IMG/VR virus record: IMGVR_UViG_3300034117_000671
Coordinates: 1 to 33,499 of that record
Source of the DNA: a virus
Reading direction: 5' to 3' (one strand)
DNA: 33,499 nucleotides
A program made the translations under genes and the position numbers. Under the pieces are notes generated by a model that saw nothing but the letters and a program-made list of their open reading frames with translations, was not told the DNA's origin and did no database searches. This document shows, piece after piece, positions 1 through 7,948 of the stretch (positions are counted from its first letter, which is position 1; each line of letters starts with the position of its first letter).

Positions 1-127
1 TTGAATTGAAAATGGTGTATTTGCTTGCGTTAAAATTTCAATCCATTCAGATTGCAAAAATCCGCTTTGCCCCTCAATTTCTGCAACCACTTGACCGAAA
101 TTCTTAACCACAATAGTATAAGGATTT
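1..127. repeat. Direct terminal repeat, left copy
   Basis: These bases are identical to 33373-33499. A 127-base overlap inside an open reading frame is what a de Bruijn assembler with k = 127 leaves on a circular or circularly permuted molecule. It is probably not a biological end. Removing one copy gives a 33,372-bp circle. Confidence 0.95.
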
Positions 128-996
128 GTCGAGGGTGTTAACACCGCCACTCGATAACGAAATCTTCTAAAATCTGTTGTGCTATTAAAATAACTGCTAT
201 TAATCCACGTTTTAGTAGTTATATTAAATCCTAAGTCAAAGCCTATGCTATTAGTTAAATTTAATAATTGCTCACTTGGTCTACCCTCTAAAGTAGCGGA
301 ATTGTTTAACCATAAATATAACTGGTCAAATTCAGTTCTGCCAAAAAAATCATTACTAAAATTAAAATCATACTTCGATTCAATAGCTTTTATAATTTCA
401 ATTAATTTTATTGATGGTCTTAAATTTAAAGGATTTGCTCCAACGTTTCTGATGTTAAATATCGTTTCGTCGTTGGTGTTATCACTCGGATCTGAATTAT
501 AATAAACTCTTTTTTTAGTTATTAAATTAGCAATTATTTTTCCATCTGATAAATCATTTTTCAATGCTTCAATCATATTGGCATAAGTCCAATCAAAATT
601 TAAATCCGATAAATCTAAAGAAGTAAGTTCATCGTCTTTTAATTTATCTTTTAAATTTAAAAGTTTACCGAAAAAATTAAGCGAATAACTAGAAGGTTTA
701 TCGTTTTTGATATTAACTTTGTCTAGTCGCATTTTCCCTGATTTAAACGGAAGTCCATCTATTTCAATACGAGCGTTTTTCTTTACCCTAGCATCAAAAG
801 TGTTATCTATATTGGCATTGTAATAGTGTTTGAATATAGCGTTGTTTTTATCACTTGCGGGAACGGTAAAGCCTTTTGAGTAATCAGTTGTATTACTTGA
901 AACATCCGAACTATCTGTTATTGAAGAAACAATTTCTATATTTTCATCGTTAAATAATTCTATTCTTTCGTTCTCTATAAATATCGCTACTCTCAT
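1..996 (-). CDS. Large tail protein, N-terminal part (gene continues at 33372)
   Basis: This is the first 332 codons of a gene split by the window ends. The ATG is at 996, directly next to the stop of the preceding gene at 997. The frame runs off at base 1 and continues from 33372 down to 32098, giving 756 residues in total. It lies between small tail genes and the tape measure gene, so a tail-tip or baseplate role is likely, but I recognise no domain in this half. Function is inferred from position. Confidence 0.85.
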   Translation of the reverse strand, partial: MRVAIFIENERIELFNDENIEIVSSITDSSDVSSNTTDYSKGFTVPASDKNNAIFKHYYNANIDNTFDARVKKNARIEIDGLPFKSGKMRLDKVNIKNDKPSSYSLNFFGKLLNLKDKLKDDELTSLDLSDLNFDWTYANMIEALKNDLSDGKIIANLITKKRVYYNSDPSDNTNDETIFNIRNVGANPLNLRPSIKLIEIIKAIESKYDFNFSNDFFGRTEFDQLYLWLNNSATLEGRPSEQLLNLTNSIGFDLGFNITTKTWINSSYFNSTTDFRRFRYRVAVLTPSTNPYTIVVKNFGQVVAEIEGQSGFLQSEWIEILTQANTPFSIQ

Positions 997-1572
997 TTAG
1001 GTATTATTAATTTCGTTAAATGCGTATTCAAAATCTATTTCGTAATTAATTAATCTATCCTTTTGTCTAGTCTTATATTCCAAACTTGAACTTTTAATTT
1101 TCAAAGGAATATAATTTTCGTCAACAAACTGCCATACCCTTTCTGATAAAAGCATTTGTTTAAATATTTCGTTTGCACTTTCGTCAACAAAGCCCGAGTT
1201 AATTTTATACGATGTTTTGCCTTGTACGTTAAAGTCAATAAATTGGTGGTTGCCTTCAATCGGTTGCCCTCTAAAACTTTGAAACGTTTCACGATTCGTG
1301 TTAATACTTTCACTTTTTGCTTTAAAGAAAGTCATAAAAGCAATCGCACCCTCTTTATTTTGGTACGCAATATCTACCGGCGTGTATCTACATTCGTCTG
1401 TAATTAATAACGTAATGGTTTGTTCGTTATAGGTAACTTCTATAAATTCATCATCCCCTGCTTCGGCTACATTAATCCAAATATTTTTCAAAGTTTCATT
1501 ACTTAAATACGTAGTAGGCACTTCGATTGATTCATCTAAATTATTGTTTGGATAGCTTATAATAGTAATCAT
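997..1572 (-). CDS. Tail-region structural protein, unknown
   Basis: A 191-residue protein, acidic and rich in beta-type sequence, with no signal peptide or membrane segment. Its start overlaps the end of the preceding gene by four bases (ATGA) and its stop abuts the ATG of the 756-residue tail protein, so it is translationally coupled within the tail operon. I do not recognise the family. The position between tail-completion-like genes and the large tail protein suggests a virion component of the distal tail. Confidence 0.75.
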   Translation of the reverse strand: MITIISYPNNNLDESIEVPTTYLSNETLKNIWINVAEAGDDEFIEVTYNEQTITLLITDECRYTPVDIAYQNKEGAIAFMTFFKAKSESINTNRETFQSFRGQPIEGNHQFIDFNVQGKTSYKINSGFVDESANEIFKQMLLSERVWQFVDENYIPLKIKSSSLEYKTRQKDRLINYEIDFEYAFNEINNT

Positions 1573-2324
1573 ACTGTAAAGATATTAGAGTAAACAATAT
1601 TCCCTGTTAATTCGTTAAATGCAAAAATTCTAGTTTCAAATGATGAACCTAAAGATACTACTCTAGTTTGAGGCGAAGTAACGCCTGCAAAAGTTGTAGG
1701 CACTGACCAACTACTACTACCTATCGCTCTAACTTGCGCTTGTAAAGTTGTAAAAGTAAAATTTGATGTGAAACTATATTGATAAGTTGACCCTGTTGTA
1801 TTTACAACATTTGTAATAACAATTTCGCTTTCGTCTGTTGGTTCGTCAATTAAAATAGGCACGTTGAAAAATCCATTACGATTGACTTTGTAATCTTGAA
1901 TAGGTATCAATATTTTATTTGCAGGAGGTTGCGGATTCTCACCGCTTAATCCGTAACCATATCCTTTGAGTGCTAAAAATGTTTCCGCAAGTTGTAATAC
2001 ATCATCATCATCACTATCATTAGTTTTGTAGATTATTTCTTTACGAACCCAAACTTGATTATCACCGTTTATTAATTCAGTCGTTGTGCTTTTCTTCGGT
2101 GTAAATTCGATAAAGTCATTTAGTAAATTAGCAATATTAATTTTGTCAAAACCTGTTAATGATTCTGGATTCGATTTTGTAATGCTATATTGAGGTGTAA
2201 ACGGTGGCGTGTTTTTGTTTCCGTTCCAAATATATAAATTAATAGTATAGTCAATTGCAGTCGCACCAGTTAAAGGACTTACAAAAGGAATGCTTATATA
2301 ATATGGTGTTAATGTTTTTATCAT
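1569..2324 (-). CDS. Tail-region protein with a possible FN3-like C-terminus
   Basis: A 251-residue protein. The C-terminal 90 residues alternate hydrophobic and polar positions as in fibronectin-III or Ig-like sandwiches ('YQYSFTSNFTFTTLQ', later 'ETRIFAFNELTG'). This is a visual impression, not a profile match. The N-terminal half is unknown. Four-base overlaps at both ends place it in the same translationally coupled tail block. FN3/Ig domains are frequent in phage tail proteins and often face the cell surface. Confidence 0.75.
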   Translation of the reverse strand: MIKTLTPYYISIPFVSPLTGATAIDYTINLYIWNGNKNTPPFTPQYSITKSNPESLTGFDKINIANLLNDFIEFTPKKSTTTELINGDNQVWVRKEIIYKTNDSDDDDVLQLAETFLALKGYGYGLSGENPQPPANKILIPIQDYKVNRNGFFNVPILIDEPTDESEIVITNVVNTTGSTYQYSFTSNFTFTTLQAQVRAIGSSSWSVPTTFAGVTSPQTRVVSLGSSFETRIFAFNELTGNIVYSNIFTV

Positions 2325-2833
2325 TTCAAACTTGTTTTTAATAAATTATCAATCGTTAATCCGTATGCTTTTACTAATTCATCGGGCAACTTCTTAAATG
2401 CTAATTCAAACGGTCGCTCAAAGAAGTTAGTAGTTTTCAAACCTGTAAACCATATCGAACGCCTTACTATAAAAGCGGTTGACTCGTAACTTAAAAACTT
2501 CCCCTTTTTATCTTTAAATTGAAAACGTTTTCTTTTTACCCAACTATTAATGCTCTCTGTTAAACCTCCCTTTTTACCCGAACCAGTTCCAAACTTATAA
2601 GGACTATTCGGTGCTTTTGAAGAACTCTTAATACCTTTTACTCCTTTATCTACAAAAGTGCCGTATGGTTCCATTGATATTGAAAACTCAAAACTATTCT
2701 TATTTTCTTTAGCCTCGTAACTTATAGACTTATATAGATTGCCTTTGTCTTTTTTACCTGCTTTAGTTAAATTAGAACGGGACTGTTGTACTATGAATTT
2801 ACCGAATTTATCTAGTTCCTGCTTTACTGACAT
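2321..2833 (-). CDS. HK97 gp10-like head-tail/tail completion protein (putative)
   Basis: A 170-residue basic protein. An N-terminal helix with 'SRSNLTKAGKKDKGNLYKS' is followed by a strand pair ending in 'YGTFVDKGVKG', the 'YxxFVDKG' pattern typical of HK97 gp10-like neck proteins. A long basic insertion sits in the middle. Family members of about 110-170 residues join head and tail or complete the tail. It overlaps both neighbours by a few bases. Assignment rests on motif and position. Confidence 0.6.
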   Translation of the reverse strand: MSVKQELDKFGKFIVQQSRSNLTKAGKKDKGNLYKSISYEAKENKNSFEFSISMEPYGTFVDKGVKGIKSSSKAPNSPYKFGTGSGKKGGLTESINSWVKRKRFQFKDKKGKFLSYESTAFIVRRSIWFTGLKTTNFFERPFELAFKKLPDELVKAYGLTIDNLLKTSLK

Positions 2834-3285
2834 AGGTTAATAGTTGTATTTGGCAATTCGACATCAAAAGTAAGTACTGCCCCATCTAGTAACTTATGCC
2901 CCTCAAAACTTCCCATTTCAAACGATGGGTTTTCACTAGCCGTAATATTAAAATTTTCAAAATCATTATACATTTTACTCCAAATTCTATTGAGGACCGC
3001 AAGTGCCATATTATGATTATCTACTTCATTGTCTTGCCCCCAAAATTGGTCCGTTATAAGTTCGTTATTTTTATCTCGAGTATCCCAAACCGATAACGCT
3101 ACGTTAAAAATAACAGTACTGCCGTTTGTAAAGCTTCCTGCATCAATCCAAACATTAGCCAATGGGAAAATTAATTCTTTATCTTGTGCCATTGCATCAG
3201 GATTCAATTTCCTGCAAGAATTAATTAATTGATCAGTATCAAACAACTCTTTAAAGTATCTGTATAGTTCGCTTAGTTGATTCAT
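2824..3285 (-). CDS. Minor tail protein, possible tail terminator
   Basis: A 153-residue protein with a mixed alpha/beta pattern; the C-terminal strand is 'AVLTFDVELPNTT'. Small proteins next to gp10-like genes in siphovirus tail blocks are often tail terminators, but no diagnostic motif is visible. The ATG at 3285 overlaps the stop of the frameshifted chaperone extension (TAATG), coupling the two. Its end overlaps the gp10-like gene by ten bases. Confidence 0.65.
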   Translation of the reverse strand: MNQLSELYRYFKELFDTDQLINSCRKLNPDAMAQDKELIFPLANVWIDAGSFTNGSTVIFNVALSVWDTRDKNNELITDQFWGQDNEVDNHNMALAVLNRIWSKMYNDFENFNITASENPSFEMGSFEGHKLLDGAVLTFDVELPNTTINLCQ

Positions 3286-4042
3286 TATAATTGTATTTGA
3301 TTAGTTGCGTTTGGGTTTTTCATTAAGTTAATTTTTAATTTAGTCTTATCGGATTTGTGGCATAAGAATAACATAAATTCGTGAATGTTTGTTTTTAAAA
3401 TTGTATCGTACTTCCAAATCTTACCTTTTGCTAAATCGTCAATGGTTGCATACCAACCCCACTTTAAAAAGTAGTCACTAGCTTGTTGCCCCTCACTTGT
3501 TCCTGATTCGTAAATTTCTGAATATAAATCAGTAATTCGTTGCTTAAACTCGAAAAAAAAACCAGCGCACCATTTACCGCACTTAATGGCATTAACTTCA
3601 TTATTTCTGAAAATTGTTCAGTTCCTTTGTAAGTTTGAATTGCATAATTGTTAAAAGCATCTTTTTTATTTATCGGTCTGAATAATACTGCCATTAACTT
3701 ATGTAAATCTTCGATGTTACTTTGATATTTTTCAATGTCTATAAACTCCCCTGCTGTAATTTTATCTAAATTTGGTATGAATCCAAACTCCACATCTTTT
3801 ATAAAAAATGTTTGTTGAAATTCGTGTTCAGTTTCTAAAGCCTTATCAATTAAACTTACTATTTCGTCATAGTCGCTAATTGATATATTCCTAACCTCGT
3901 CAGGTTTCAGTCCTGTAAAAATCTGTATCTTACGGGTGTTCAATTCGTGAAGTGCTAAGTCTTCACGTTTCATTAAATCAGTGTACTTTTGATACTGACT
4001 TAAAGTTATATCGTTTATGTTTTCTGGAATAGTAATCTTCAT
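3285..4042 (-). CDS. Tail assembly chaperone, -1 frameshift fusion (G-T-like)
   Basis: The 192-residue frame from 4042 ends at 3464. A second frame without its own start fills 3553-3285. At 3553-3561 the sense strand has nine T's, giving a perfect slippery heptamer (T TTT TTT) in the zero frame. A -1 slip joins the frames into about 252 residues. The extension contains 'KWGWYATIDDLAKGKIWKYD' and 'IHEFMLFLCHK', like the T part of other phage tail chaperones. Lambda G/GT is the model: the short and long products load tail tube subunits onto the tape measure. The fusion stop overlaps the next ATG. Alternative: a sequencing indel in the homopolymer. Confidence 0.7.
3464..4042 (-). CDS. Tail assembly chaperone, short (unshifted) product
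   Basis: A 192-residue protein produced without frameshifting. The acidic helical N-terminus ('NINDITLSQYQKYTDLM') and the position upstream of tail genes fit the lambda gpG-like chaperone class. It starts at the ATG at 4042, 38 bases after the terminase stop. The last 26 or so residues overlap the extension in another frame. Confidence 0.7.
   Translation of the reverse strand: MKITIPENINDITLSQYQKYTDLMKREDLALHELNTRKIQIFTGLKPDEVRNISISDYDEIVSLIDKALETEHEFQQTFFIKDVEFGFIPNLDKITAGEFIDIEKYQSNIEDLHKLMAVLFRPINKKDAFNNYAIQTYKGTEQFSEIMKLMPLSAVNGALVFFSSLSNELLIYIQKFTNQEQVRGNKLVTTF
3554..3560 (-). promoter_or_regulatory. Programmed -1 ribosomal slippery site
   Basis: Heptamer T TTT TTT read in the zero frame (Val-Phe-Phe), inside a run of nine T's on the sense strand. 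It leads into the only open frame covering the otherwise empty 178 bases before the next gene. I could not identify a convincing downstream stimulatory stem. Confidence 0.6.
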
Positions 4043-4080
4043 ACTTATAAAAGTAAAATTTGTTGTTATTGTTACATAGT

Positions 4081-5280
4081 TTATCTTATTTCAATACCAA
4101 ATGACCTGCCTAAATGATACACAATATTGTATCGAATACCATCTATTGCGTGGTTGTAAGCATCGATATACAACTTACTGCCTTTGTCTAAGTACACATA
4201 GTTGTTTAACTCTTTAGCGATGTTGTGGCTGTTTGGTTCTACAATTATTTCATAATCCTGCATAAGTGAAACTCCAAACTCAATAGGTGGCTTATCACAT
4301 CGTACTACATTATTTTTAAAAGTTCGTAATTCATCTATTAGCCTGCCTTCTGAATTATCACCAATTATTAAACTTTTGTTTGCGTATTGAGTATTTAAAC
4401 TTGCAATTTCGGACGTTGTTAATTTGGTTTTATAAAAACATTCTTTAACGTATATTATTTTTTTCTTTTTATCTATTGCAACTTCGGTTAAAGTTGTAGG
4501 GTCTATTGAGTAACCGTAATCCTGTCCAAATGATGTCTGTAAATTATCAGGATTAAATGCGCCAAACTTCCAATTTGTAAAAACAACGCCTTCCGCTTTA
4601 TCTAACCAACCACCTAAAATTTGATGTTTATATTTATTTGGATTTGATTCTTTAATACGCTCGATTTCGTTTATAAAGCTAATATCTAAATTATCAATGT
4701 TATCTAAATACGTTGTGTGAATATAAGTTACATCGTCTTTAATCCCGTTAAATCCCTCTTGCACTCCTGCGTCTTGAAAAAAACGTTTATAAATCCAATG
4801 TTCTTTAGTTGCCGGATTAAGAATCAATATAACTCGGTTTTGTTTTCCTTTTTTTCTAATAGATAAATTAATTTTATCAAATGTATTTTCGTTAATTAAT
4901 TCTTCCGCTTCATCAAGTATCCATGTTGTAACACCTTTTAATGATTTTAAATTAGCGGTCTGGTCACCACTACTTGTTTTAATACCTCTAAATATAATTT
5001 CAGAATTACTTTGTTTGTTTTTAATTTCCGATTTGTTAATTTCAAAAAAATGATTAATATTCATTAACTCAATTTTTTCTTGAAATTCTGGAATAATTGA
5101 AAGATGCGCACTTGTCATTGTTTGACGTGTGAACAAAATTCTATGTCCTTGTTCAAACGACAAGAGGTTAGCAAATGTGCCAACCCCGAATGATTTACTT
5201 GAACCTCTGCCACCTGTTACTATAAAATAACGTGTATCGTTTTCAAATAATGGTGCGTATTTTTTTTTAAGTGTTATCAA
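4081..5280 (-). CDS. terL: Terminase large subunit
   Basis: A 399-residue packaging motor and nuclease. Walker A is 'GGRGSSKS' (residues 23-30), Walker B 'ILDEAEE' (121-127) and the ATPase coupling region 'LILNPATKEHW' (152-162). The nuclease acidic residues are likely D254 ('FGQDYGYSIDP'), D308 ('LIIGDNSEG') and D380 ('HAIDGIRY'). The layout is that of the PBSX/Terminase_3 family. The start is a TTG at 5280, overlapping the TGA of the small upstream gene; the next Met would remove Walker A, so TTG is preferred. It converts packaged DNA concatemers into filled heads with the portal protein. Confidence 0.95.
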   Translation of the reverse strand: MITLKKKYAPLFENDTRYFIVTGGRGSSKSFGVGTFANLLSFEQGHRILFTRQTMTSAHLSIIPEFQEKIELMNINHFFEINKSEIKNKQSNSEIIFRGIKTSSGDQTANLKSLKGVTTWILDEAEELINENTFDKINLSIRKKGKQNRVILILNPATKEHWIYKRFFQDAGVQEGFNGIKDDVTYIHTTYLDNIDNLDISFINEIERIKESNPNKYKHQILGGWLDKAEGVVFTNWKFGAFNPDNLQTSFGQDYGYSIDPTTLTEVAIDKKKKIIYVKECFYKTKLTTSEIASLNTQYANKSLIIGDNSEGRLIDELRTFKNNVVRCDKPPIEFGVSLMQDYEIIVEPNSHNIAKELNNYVYLDKGSKLYIDAYNHAIDGIRYNIVYHLGRSFGIEIR

Positions 5281-5405
5281 TTATCCTCAATAGCTTTACA
5301 AACCTCCTCTGCAATATTTTCAAAATCATCTTCAAAAACTGCATTGTTAAAATTATCTACTTCTGCTTTGTATTTATCTAATATTTGTAATACTTTTTCG
5401 TACAT
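5277..5405 (-). CDS. Small acidic protein between the terminase genes
   Basis: A 42-residue frame filling the gap between the terminase genes. Its ATG overlaps the preceding stop (TAATG) and its TGA overlaps the TTG start of terL, as expected of a coupled real gene. The peptide is acidic and helical ('FEDDFENIAEEVCKAIEDN'). Function unknown. Confidence 0.65.
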   Translation of the reverse strand: MYEKVLQILDKYKAEVDNFNNAVFEDDFENIAEEVCKAIEDN

Positions 5406-5701
5406 TATTCTTTAAATTTAATTACATCTTTTAACTCAAAGTTACTAATGTTTACGTTTTGGTCAATCGTTTCTTTTGGTTTGCCAAATAAATGTTCCGC
5501 AATAAATATCTGTCCTCTTTGAGTTTTTGATAAATCCTTTGCAAATTCTATTTTTGCTTCATCATCGGTTTCAACTGATTTAAGGCTTTTTAAAGCACTC
5601 AAAAATATTTCGTTTACCTTTTTTTCTTGCGCCACAGATTTACGCCCTGCACCTTCCCTTTTACCTCCATTTTGCTTTTTAACCTCTTGTTGCTGTTCCA
5701 T
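5405..5701 (-). CDS. terS: Terminase small subunit-like DNA-binding protein
   Basis: A 98-residue protein starting with a Gln/Lys-rich tail and the motif 'GGKREGAGRK' (residues 12-21), common at the N-terminus of phage small terminases and related DNA-binding proteins. The rest is helical. Position two genes upstream of terL supports a packaging-initiation role. No complete helix-turn-helix is obvious, so the name is provisional. Confidence 0.6.
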   Translation of the reverse strand: MEQQQEVKKQNGGKREGAGRKSVAQEKKVNEIFLSALKSLKSVETDDEAKIEFAKDLSKTQRGQIFIAEHLFGKPKETIDQNVNISNFELKDVIKFKE

Positions 5702-5716
5702 CTGAAAAAAATCTGT

Positions 5717-5965
5717 TTAATCACAATCCAATTTGTAACGATTATAGTCTGACCCATATTCAGGCTCGTAAAAAGTTGTAGTTTCACCGCATTGATTCGG
5801 AATACTTCTCACATAGGTATATCGTGCAGGAATTGATATTGTGCCTCCGCTTCCCATTGGTGGACTATACATATAAAGTTTTTTTTCGCAGTTGCAATCT
5901 TCATCTGCTTCACATTGCACCGCCATTAACGGAAATGCTAATAATAGTAATAATAGTTTTTTCAT
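5717..5965 (-). CDS. Small exported, possibly lipid-anchored protein
   Basis: An 82-residue protein with a classic signal peptide: 'MKK', a run of leucines, then 'PLMAVQC'. Cys18 could be a lipoprotein cysteine, although the box is not canonical. The mature part is Cys-rich (six further Cys, including 'DCNCEKK'), suggesting disulfides. Small exported phage proteins often act in superinfection exclusion, but nothing here proves that. Confidence 0.6.
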   Translation of the reverse strand: MKKLLLLLLAFPLMAVQCEADEDCNCEKKLYMYSPPMGSGGTISIPARYTYVRSIPNQCGETTTFYEPEYGSDYNRYKLDCD

Positions 5966-5970
5966 TTTAT

Positions 5971-6336
5971 TTAGTTTTTATAAGTTTCATATACTTTATC
6001 TAATCTGTCAATAATCGCAATCATTTCTTTTACGCAACCAGGGCAAGGATACCACACTTGTCTGTTAAAAACACTAGCGTACAAATCACAAACAAATTTA
6101 ACTTGATCAGTATTTAAAGTAAGTGTTCTTACTTCTTGAAATTCTGTCCACTTTGTATATTCCGCTTCTGTAAAACATCTAGCTTTAAATCTGTATGGAA
6201 ACATTTCGTTTAACTTTTGCTTTCGCTCCTCGCACCCACAATCTTCACCATTTACAAAATGTTGCAATCCTGTGAAGTGAATTATCTTTTCAACGGTATC
6301 ACCTAATCCTTTACTTTGTTTTTTGTTTCTGCTCAT
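5971..6336 (-). CDS. Conserved phage protein with Cys pairs
   Basis: A 121-residue protein. The N-terminal 'GLGDTVEKIIHFTGL' and 'DCGCEERKQKLNEMFPY' resemble a family seen near terminase genes of Bacteroidota phages. The 'CGC' and a later 'CPGC' could hold a metal. It overlaps the end of the sigma-like gene by 26 bases. Function unknown; the recurrent neighbourhood suggests packaging or head assembly. Confidence 0.65.
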   Translation of the reverse strand: MSRNKKQSKGLGDTVEKIIHFTGLQHFVNGEDCGCEERKQKLNEMFPYRFKARCFTEAEYTKWTEFQEVRTLTLNTDQVKFVCDLYASVFNRQVWYPCPGCVKEMIAIIDRLDKVYETYKN

Positions 6337-6733
6337 TTCTTATTCGTTTTATAGTTCTATGAATGAATGCGTAATTAATATTGTATTTTTTTTCTAGTTC
6401 CCTAAGTGAGTAATCAAAAGATAACTCTAGTAATTCCTTTTCCCACCATTTTAGATTTGTTAAAGTTTCTAATTGCTCATCATTAATTTCAAAGTTGTTA
6501 ATTGATTCTGTAATTACAATATCTTCAATGTTGACTTCTTTTTTTGTTTTGGTGTGATGTAAAAATAAATTTCTAATTACAATTATAACATAAAAATCAT
6601 TCGATGCCTTTTCGTTGTTTGCTAATGCTAGATACATATCGTTAACTAAGTCGTCTGCAAGGTATTTGTCTTTGCAAATATTAAAAGCTATCTTACGCCA
6701 TTGTGTATCTTTTTTAGCAAGTATATCTAACAC
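6311..6733 (-). CDS. Sigma-70-like regulator (putative)
   Basis: A 140-residue protein with the layout of a small sigma factor. Region-2-like helices are near residues 10-60 ('WRKIAFNICKDKYLADDLVN'), followed by a linker. A region-4-like helix-turn-helix is near 92-133 ('ELLELSFDYSLRELEKKY', 'NINYAFIHRTIKRIR'). It is the first gene after the candidate promoter at 6751-6779, at the head of the packaging and structural genes. This placement suggests it helps turn on late transcription with host RNA polymerase. It is shorter than typical ECF sigma factors, so it may be a diverged relative. Confidence 0.6.
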   Translation of the reverse strand: MLDILAKKDTQWRKIAFNICKDKYLADDLVNDMYLALANNEKASNDFYVIIVIRNLFLHHTKTKKEVNIEDIVITESINNFEINDEQLETLTNLKWWEKELLELSFDYSLRELEKKYNINYAFIHRTIKRIRNEQKQKTK

Positions 6734-6750
6734 ATTTTCATTTATTTAAA

Positions 6751-6779
6751 CAAATTTACAAATCATTTTTTAATATCAA
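6751..6779 (-). promoter_or_regulatory. Bacteroidota-type promoter for the late unit
   Basis: Sense strand TTG (6779-6777), 18-base spacer, TAAATTTG (6758-6751), matching the Bacteroidota consensus TTTG-N17-20-TAnnTTTG. The expected start site lies about ten bases before the ATG at 6733. Confidence 0.55.
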
Positions 6780-6795
6780 TGTTTTTTGTGAAAAT

Positions 6796-6860
6796 ATTTA
6801 AAAATAGGTAACCATTGTTGTTTAAACTAGTGTGTATATGGCTTAGATCAACTACCTATT
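6796..6860 (-). terminator. Probable terminator after the cassette region
   Basis: Inverted repeat AATAGGTA (sense 6860-6853) with TACCTATT (6810-6803), and a GTTG/CAAC pair inside, followed by a T-rich stretch. It lies between the last early gene (ending 6876) and the late promoter. Confidence 0.5.
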
Positions 6861-6875
6861 TTTTTTGTTTTTTTA

Positions 6876-7082
6876 TTACCTTAAAATTATACTTCCGTTA
6901 CTAAACGGGCAGTATTTTATTTTTGATTTATCGATTAATTCAGATGCATCACGTTCTAGTTTTTCTTTTATAGCTTGACGCACAAAATGACTTACTTTTA
7001 TTTTTCTACTTCTTAATTTATCTAAAGTTTGCTTTTGAACTTTGCTAATTTTTAAAGTAATAACTTCGGTGTATAATTCCAT
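6876..7082 (-). CDS. Ribbon-helix-helix (CopG/Arc-like) DNA-binding protein
   Basis: A 68-residue protein. A basic strand 'EVITLKISKVQKQTLDKL' is followed by 'RKIKVSHFVRQAIKEKLERD', a good ribbon-helix-helix: one DNA-contacting strand, two helices, and a Ser-His-Phe-Val turn. Such proteins bind operators as dimers. It sits outside the cassette array, directly after its low-coordinate half-site, and could repress the early unit or the nearby late promoter. Target unknown. Confidence 0.65.
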   Translation of the reverse strand: MELYTEVITLKISKVQKQTLDKLRSRKIKVSHFVRQAIKEKLERDASELIDKSKIKYCPFSNGSIILR

Positions 7083-7120
7083 ATTTTAGTGCTTTTAAGA
7101 TATAATTGTAATACTTTTCA

Positions 7121-7142
7121 TGCGTCAAGCGAGGAGTTACCA
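7121..7142. repeat. attC-like half-site, low-coordinate end of array
   Basis: Arm 'GCGTCAAGC', spacer, then core GTTACCA (7136-7142). No matching left arm lies at the expected 130-base distance. The core flank pairs with 7804-7818, the far end of the adjacent cassette. Confidence 0.6.
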
Positions 7143-7163
7143 GCAATGCCAGAACCGACACCG

Positions 7164-7883
7164 CTAAAACAACCGTAATTGTGATTTAAAGTCATTAAAA
7201 CGCTTTTCTTGTTTCTCATAATATTCTTGGTCTATTTCAAATCCTACAAAGTTAAACCCGCCTTTATATGCTGCAATTCTACTGCTCCCACTTCCTAAGT
7301 GGGTATCTAAAATCAAATCGTTTGGATTTGCGTAATTGTGAAGCAACCAATCATATAAGGCAATAGGCTTTTGTGTGGGATGAAATCGAACTTCTTTATT
7401 TTTCATGTCCTGTTGTCTAAAACCATTCCAAGTGTATTTAAACTTTCTTACTGCTGTTTTAAATGATGTCCACGCTATTTCACAATCAGCTTGGTCTCCA
7501 AATCCGTCCTTATCCCACACAATCCAACAACTGCTATTTTTATTTATCCTTTCAATAAAATGATTTGCTCCCCAAACGATTTGATTTTTAGATACTCTTT
7601 TCAGTTCGCTAAAATACTCTTCACTTGGTGGTTCATTATCCCAATCTTTAATAGTGTATTTCTTTTGCGAATGATGCCTTGTATGTATTTTAGCACTTGC
7701 CTCTCCAATCCCATAAGGCGGGTCAACTATTGCCAAATCAAAATGGTTATCGTTAAAGCGTTTTAATGCCGTTACACAATCTTCTAAATACACCTCCGAA
7801 GAAGGCACTGCTGGTAACACGTGCTTTGCAAAAGCGGGGGTTTCCGTTTTCAAAGAAACATTATCGTTAAATATATCATTCAT
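7164..7883 (-). CDS. Cassette 1: beta-class DNA methyltransferase
   Basis: A 239-residue protein. The order is motif IV 'DPPYGIG' (54-60), 'HPTQKP' (168-173), then SAM-binding motif I 'DTHLGSGSS' (from 193). This is the beta-class order of adenine-N6/cytosine-N4 methyltransferases. The first 22 or so residues come from attC-like site 1: the ATG lies in the site's loop and translation crosses the core at Val22-Leu23. The enzymatic body starts near 'VYLEDCVTAL'. No restriction partner is nearby, so it probably protects phage DNA from host restriction. The target sequence is unknown. Confidence 0.85.
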   Translation of the reverse strand: MNDIFNDNVSLKTETPAFAKHVLPAVPSSEVYLEDCVTALKRFNDNHFDLAIVDPPYGIGEASAKIHTRHHSQKKYTIKDWDNEPPSEEYFSELKRVSKNQIVWGANHFIERINKNSSCWIVWDKDGFGDQADCEIAWTSFKTAVRKFKYTWNGFRQQDMKNKEVRFHPTQKPIALYDWLLHNYANPNDLILDTHLGSGSSRIAAYKGGFNFVGFEIDQEYYEKQEKRFNDFKSQLRLF

Positions 7884-7942
7884 CTTTCTAATTAAATTTA
7901 GTGGTTAAAAGCCCCGCCTTCGCAAAGCACCATACGTTAGCA
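7812..7942. repeat. attC-like site 1
   Basis: Left box TGGTAAC (7812-7818), arm GTGCTTTGC; right arm GCAAAGCAC (a perfect 9-bp match), then box GTTAGCA (7936-7942). GCGGGG and CCCCGC pair further in. The loop holds the start codon of the cassette 1 methyltransferase. Confidence 0.85.
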
Positions 7943-7948
7943 AACAGC

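Noticed and set aside
1-127. True packaged direct terminal repeat
   Set aside because: The length equals an assembler k-mer and the repeat interrupts a gene that is continuous when circularised.
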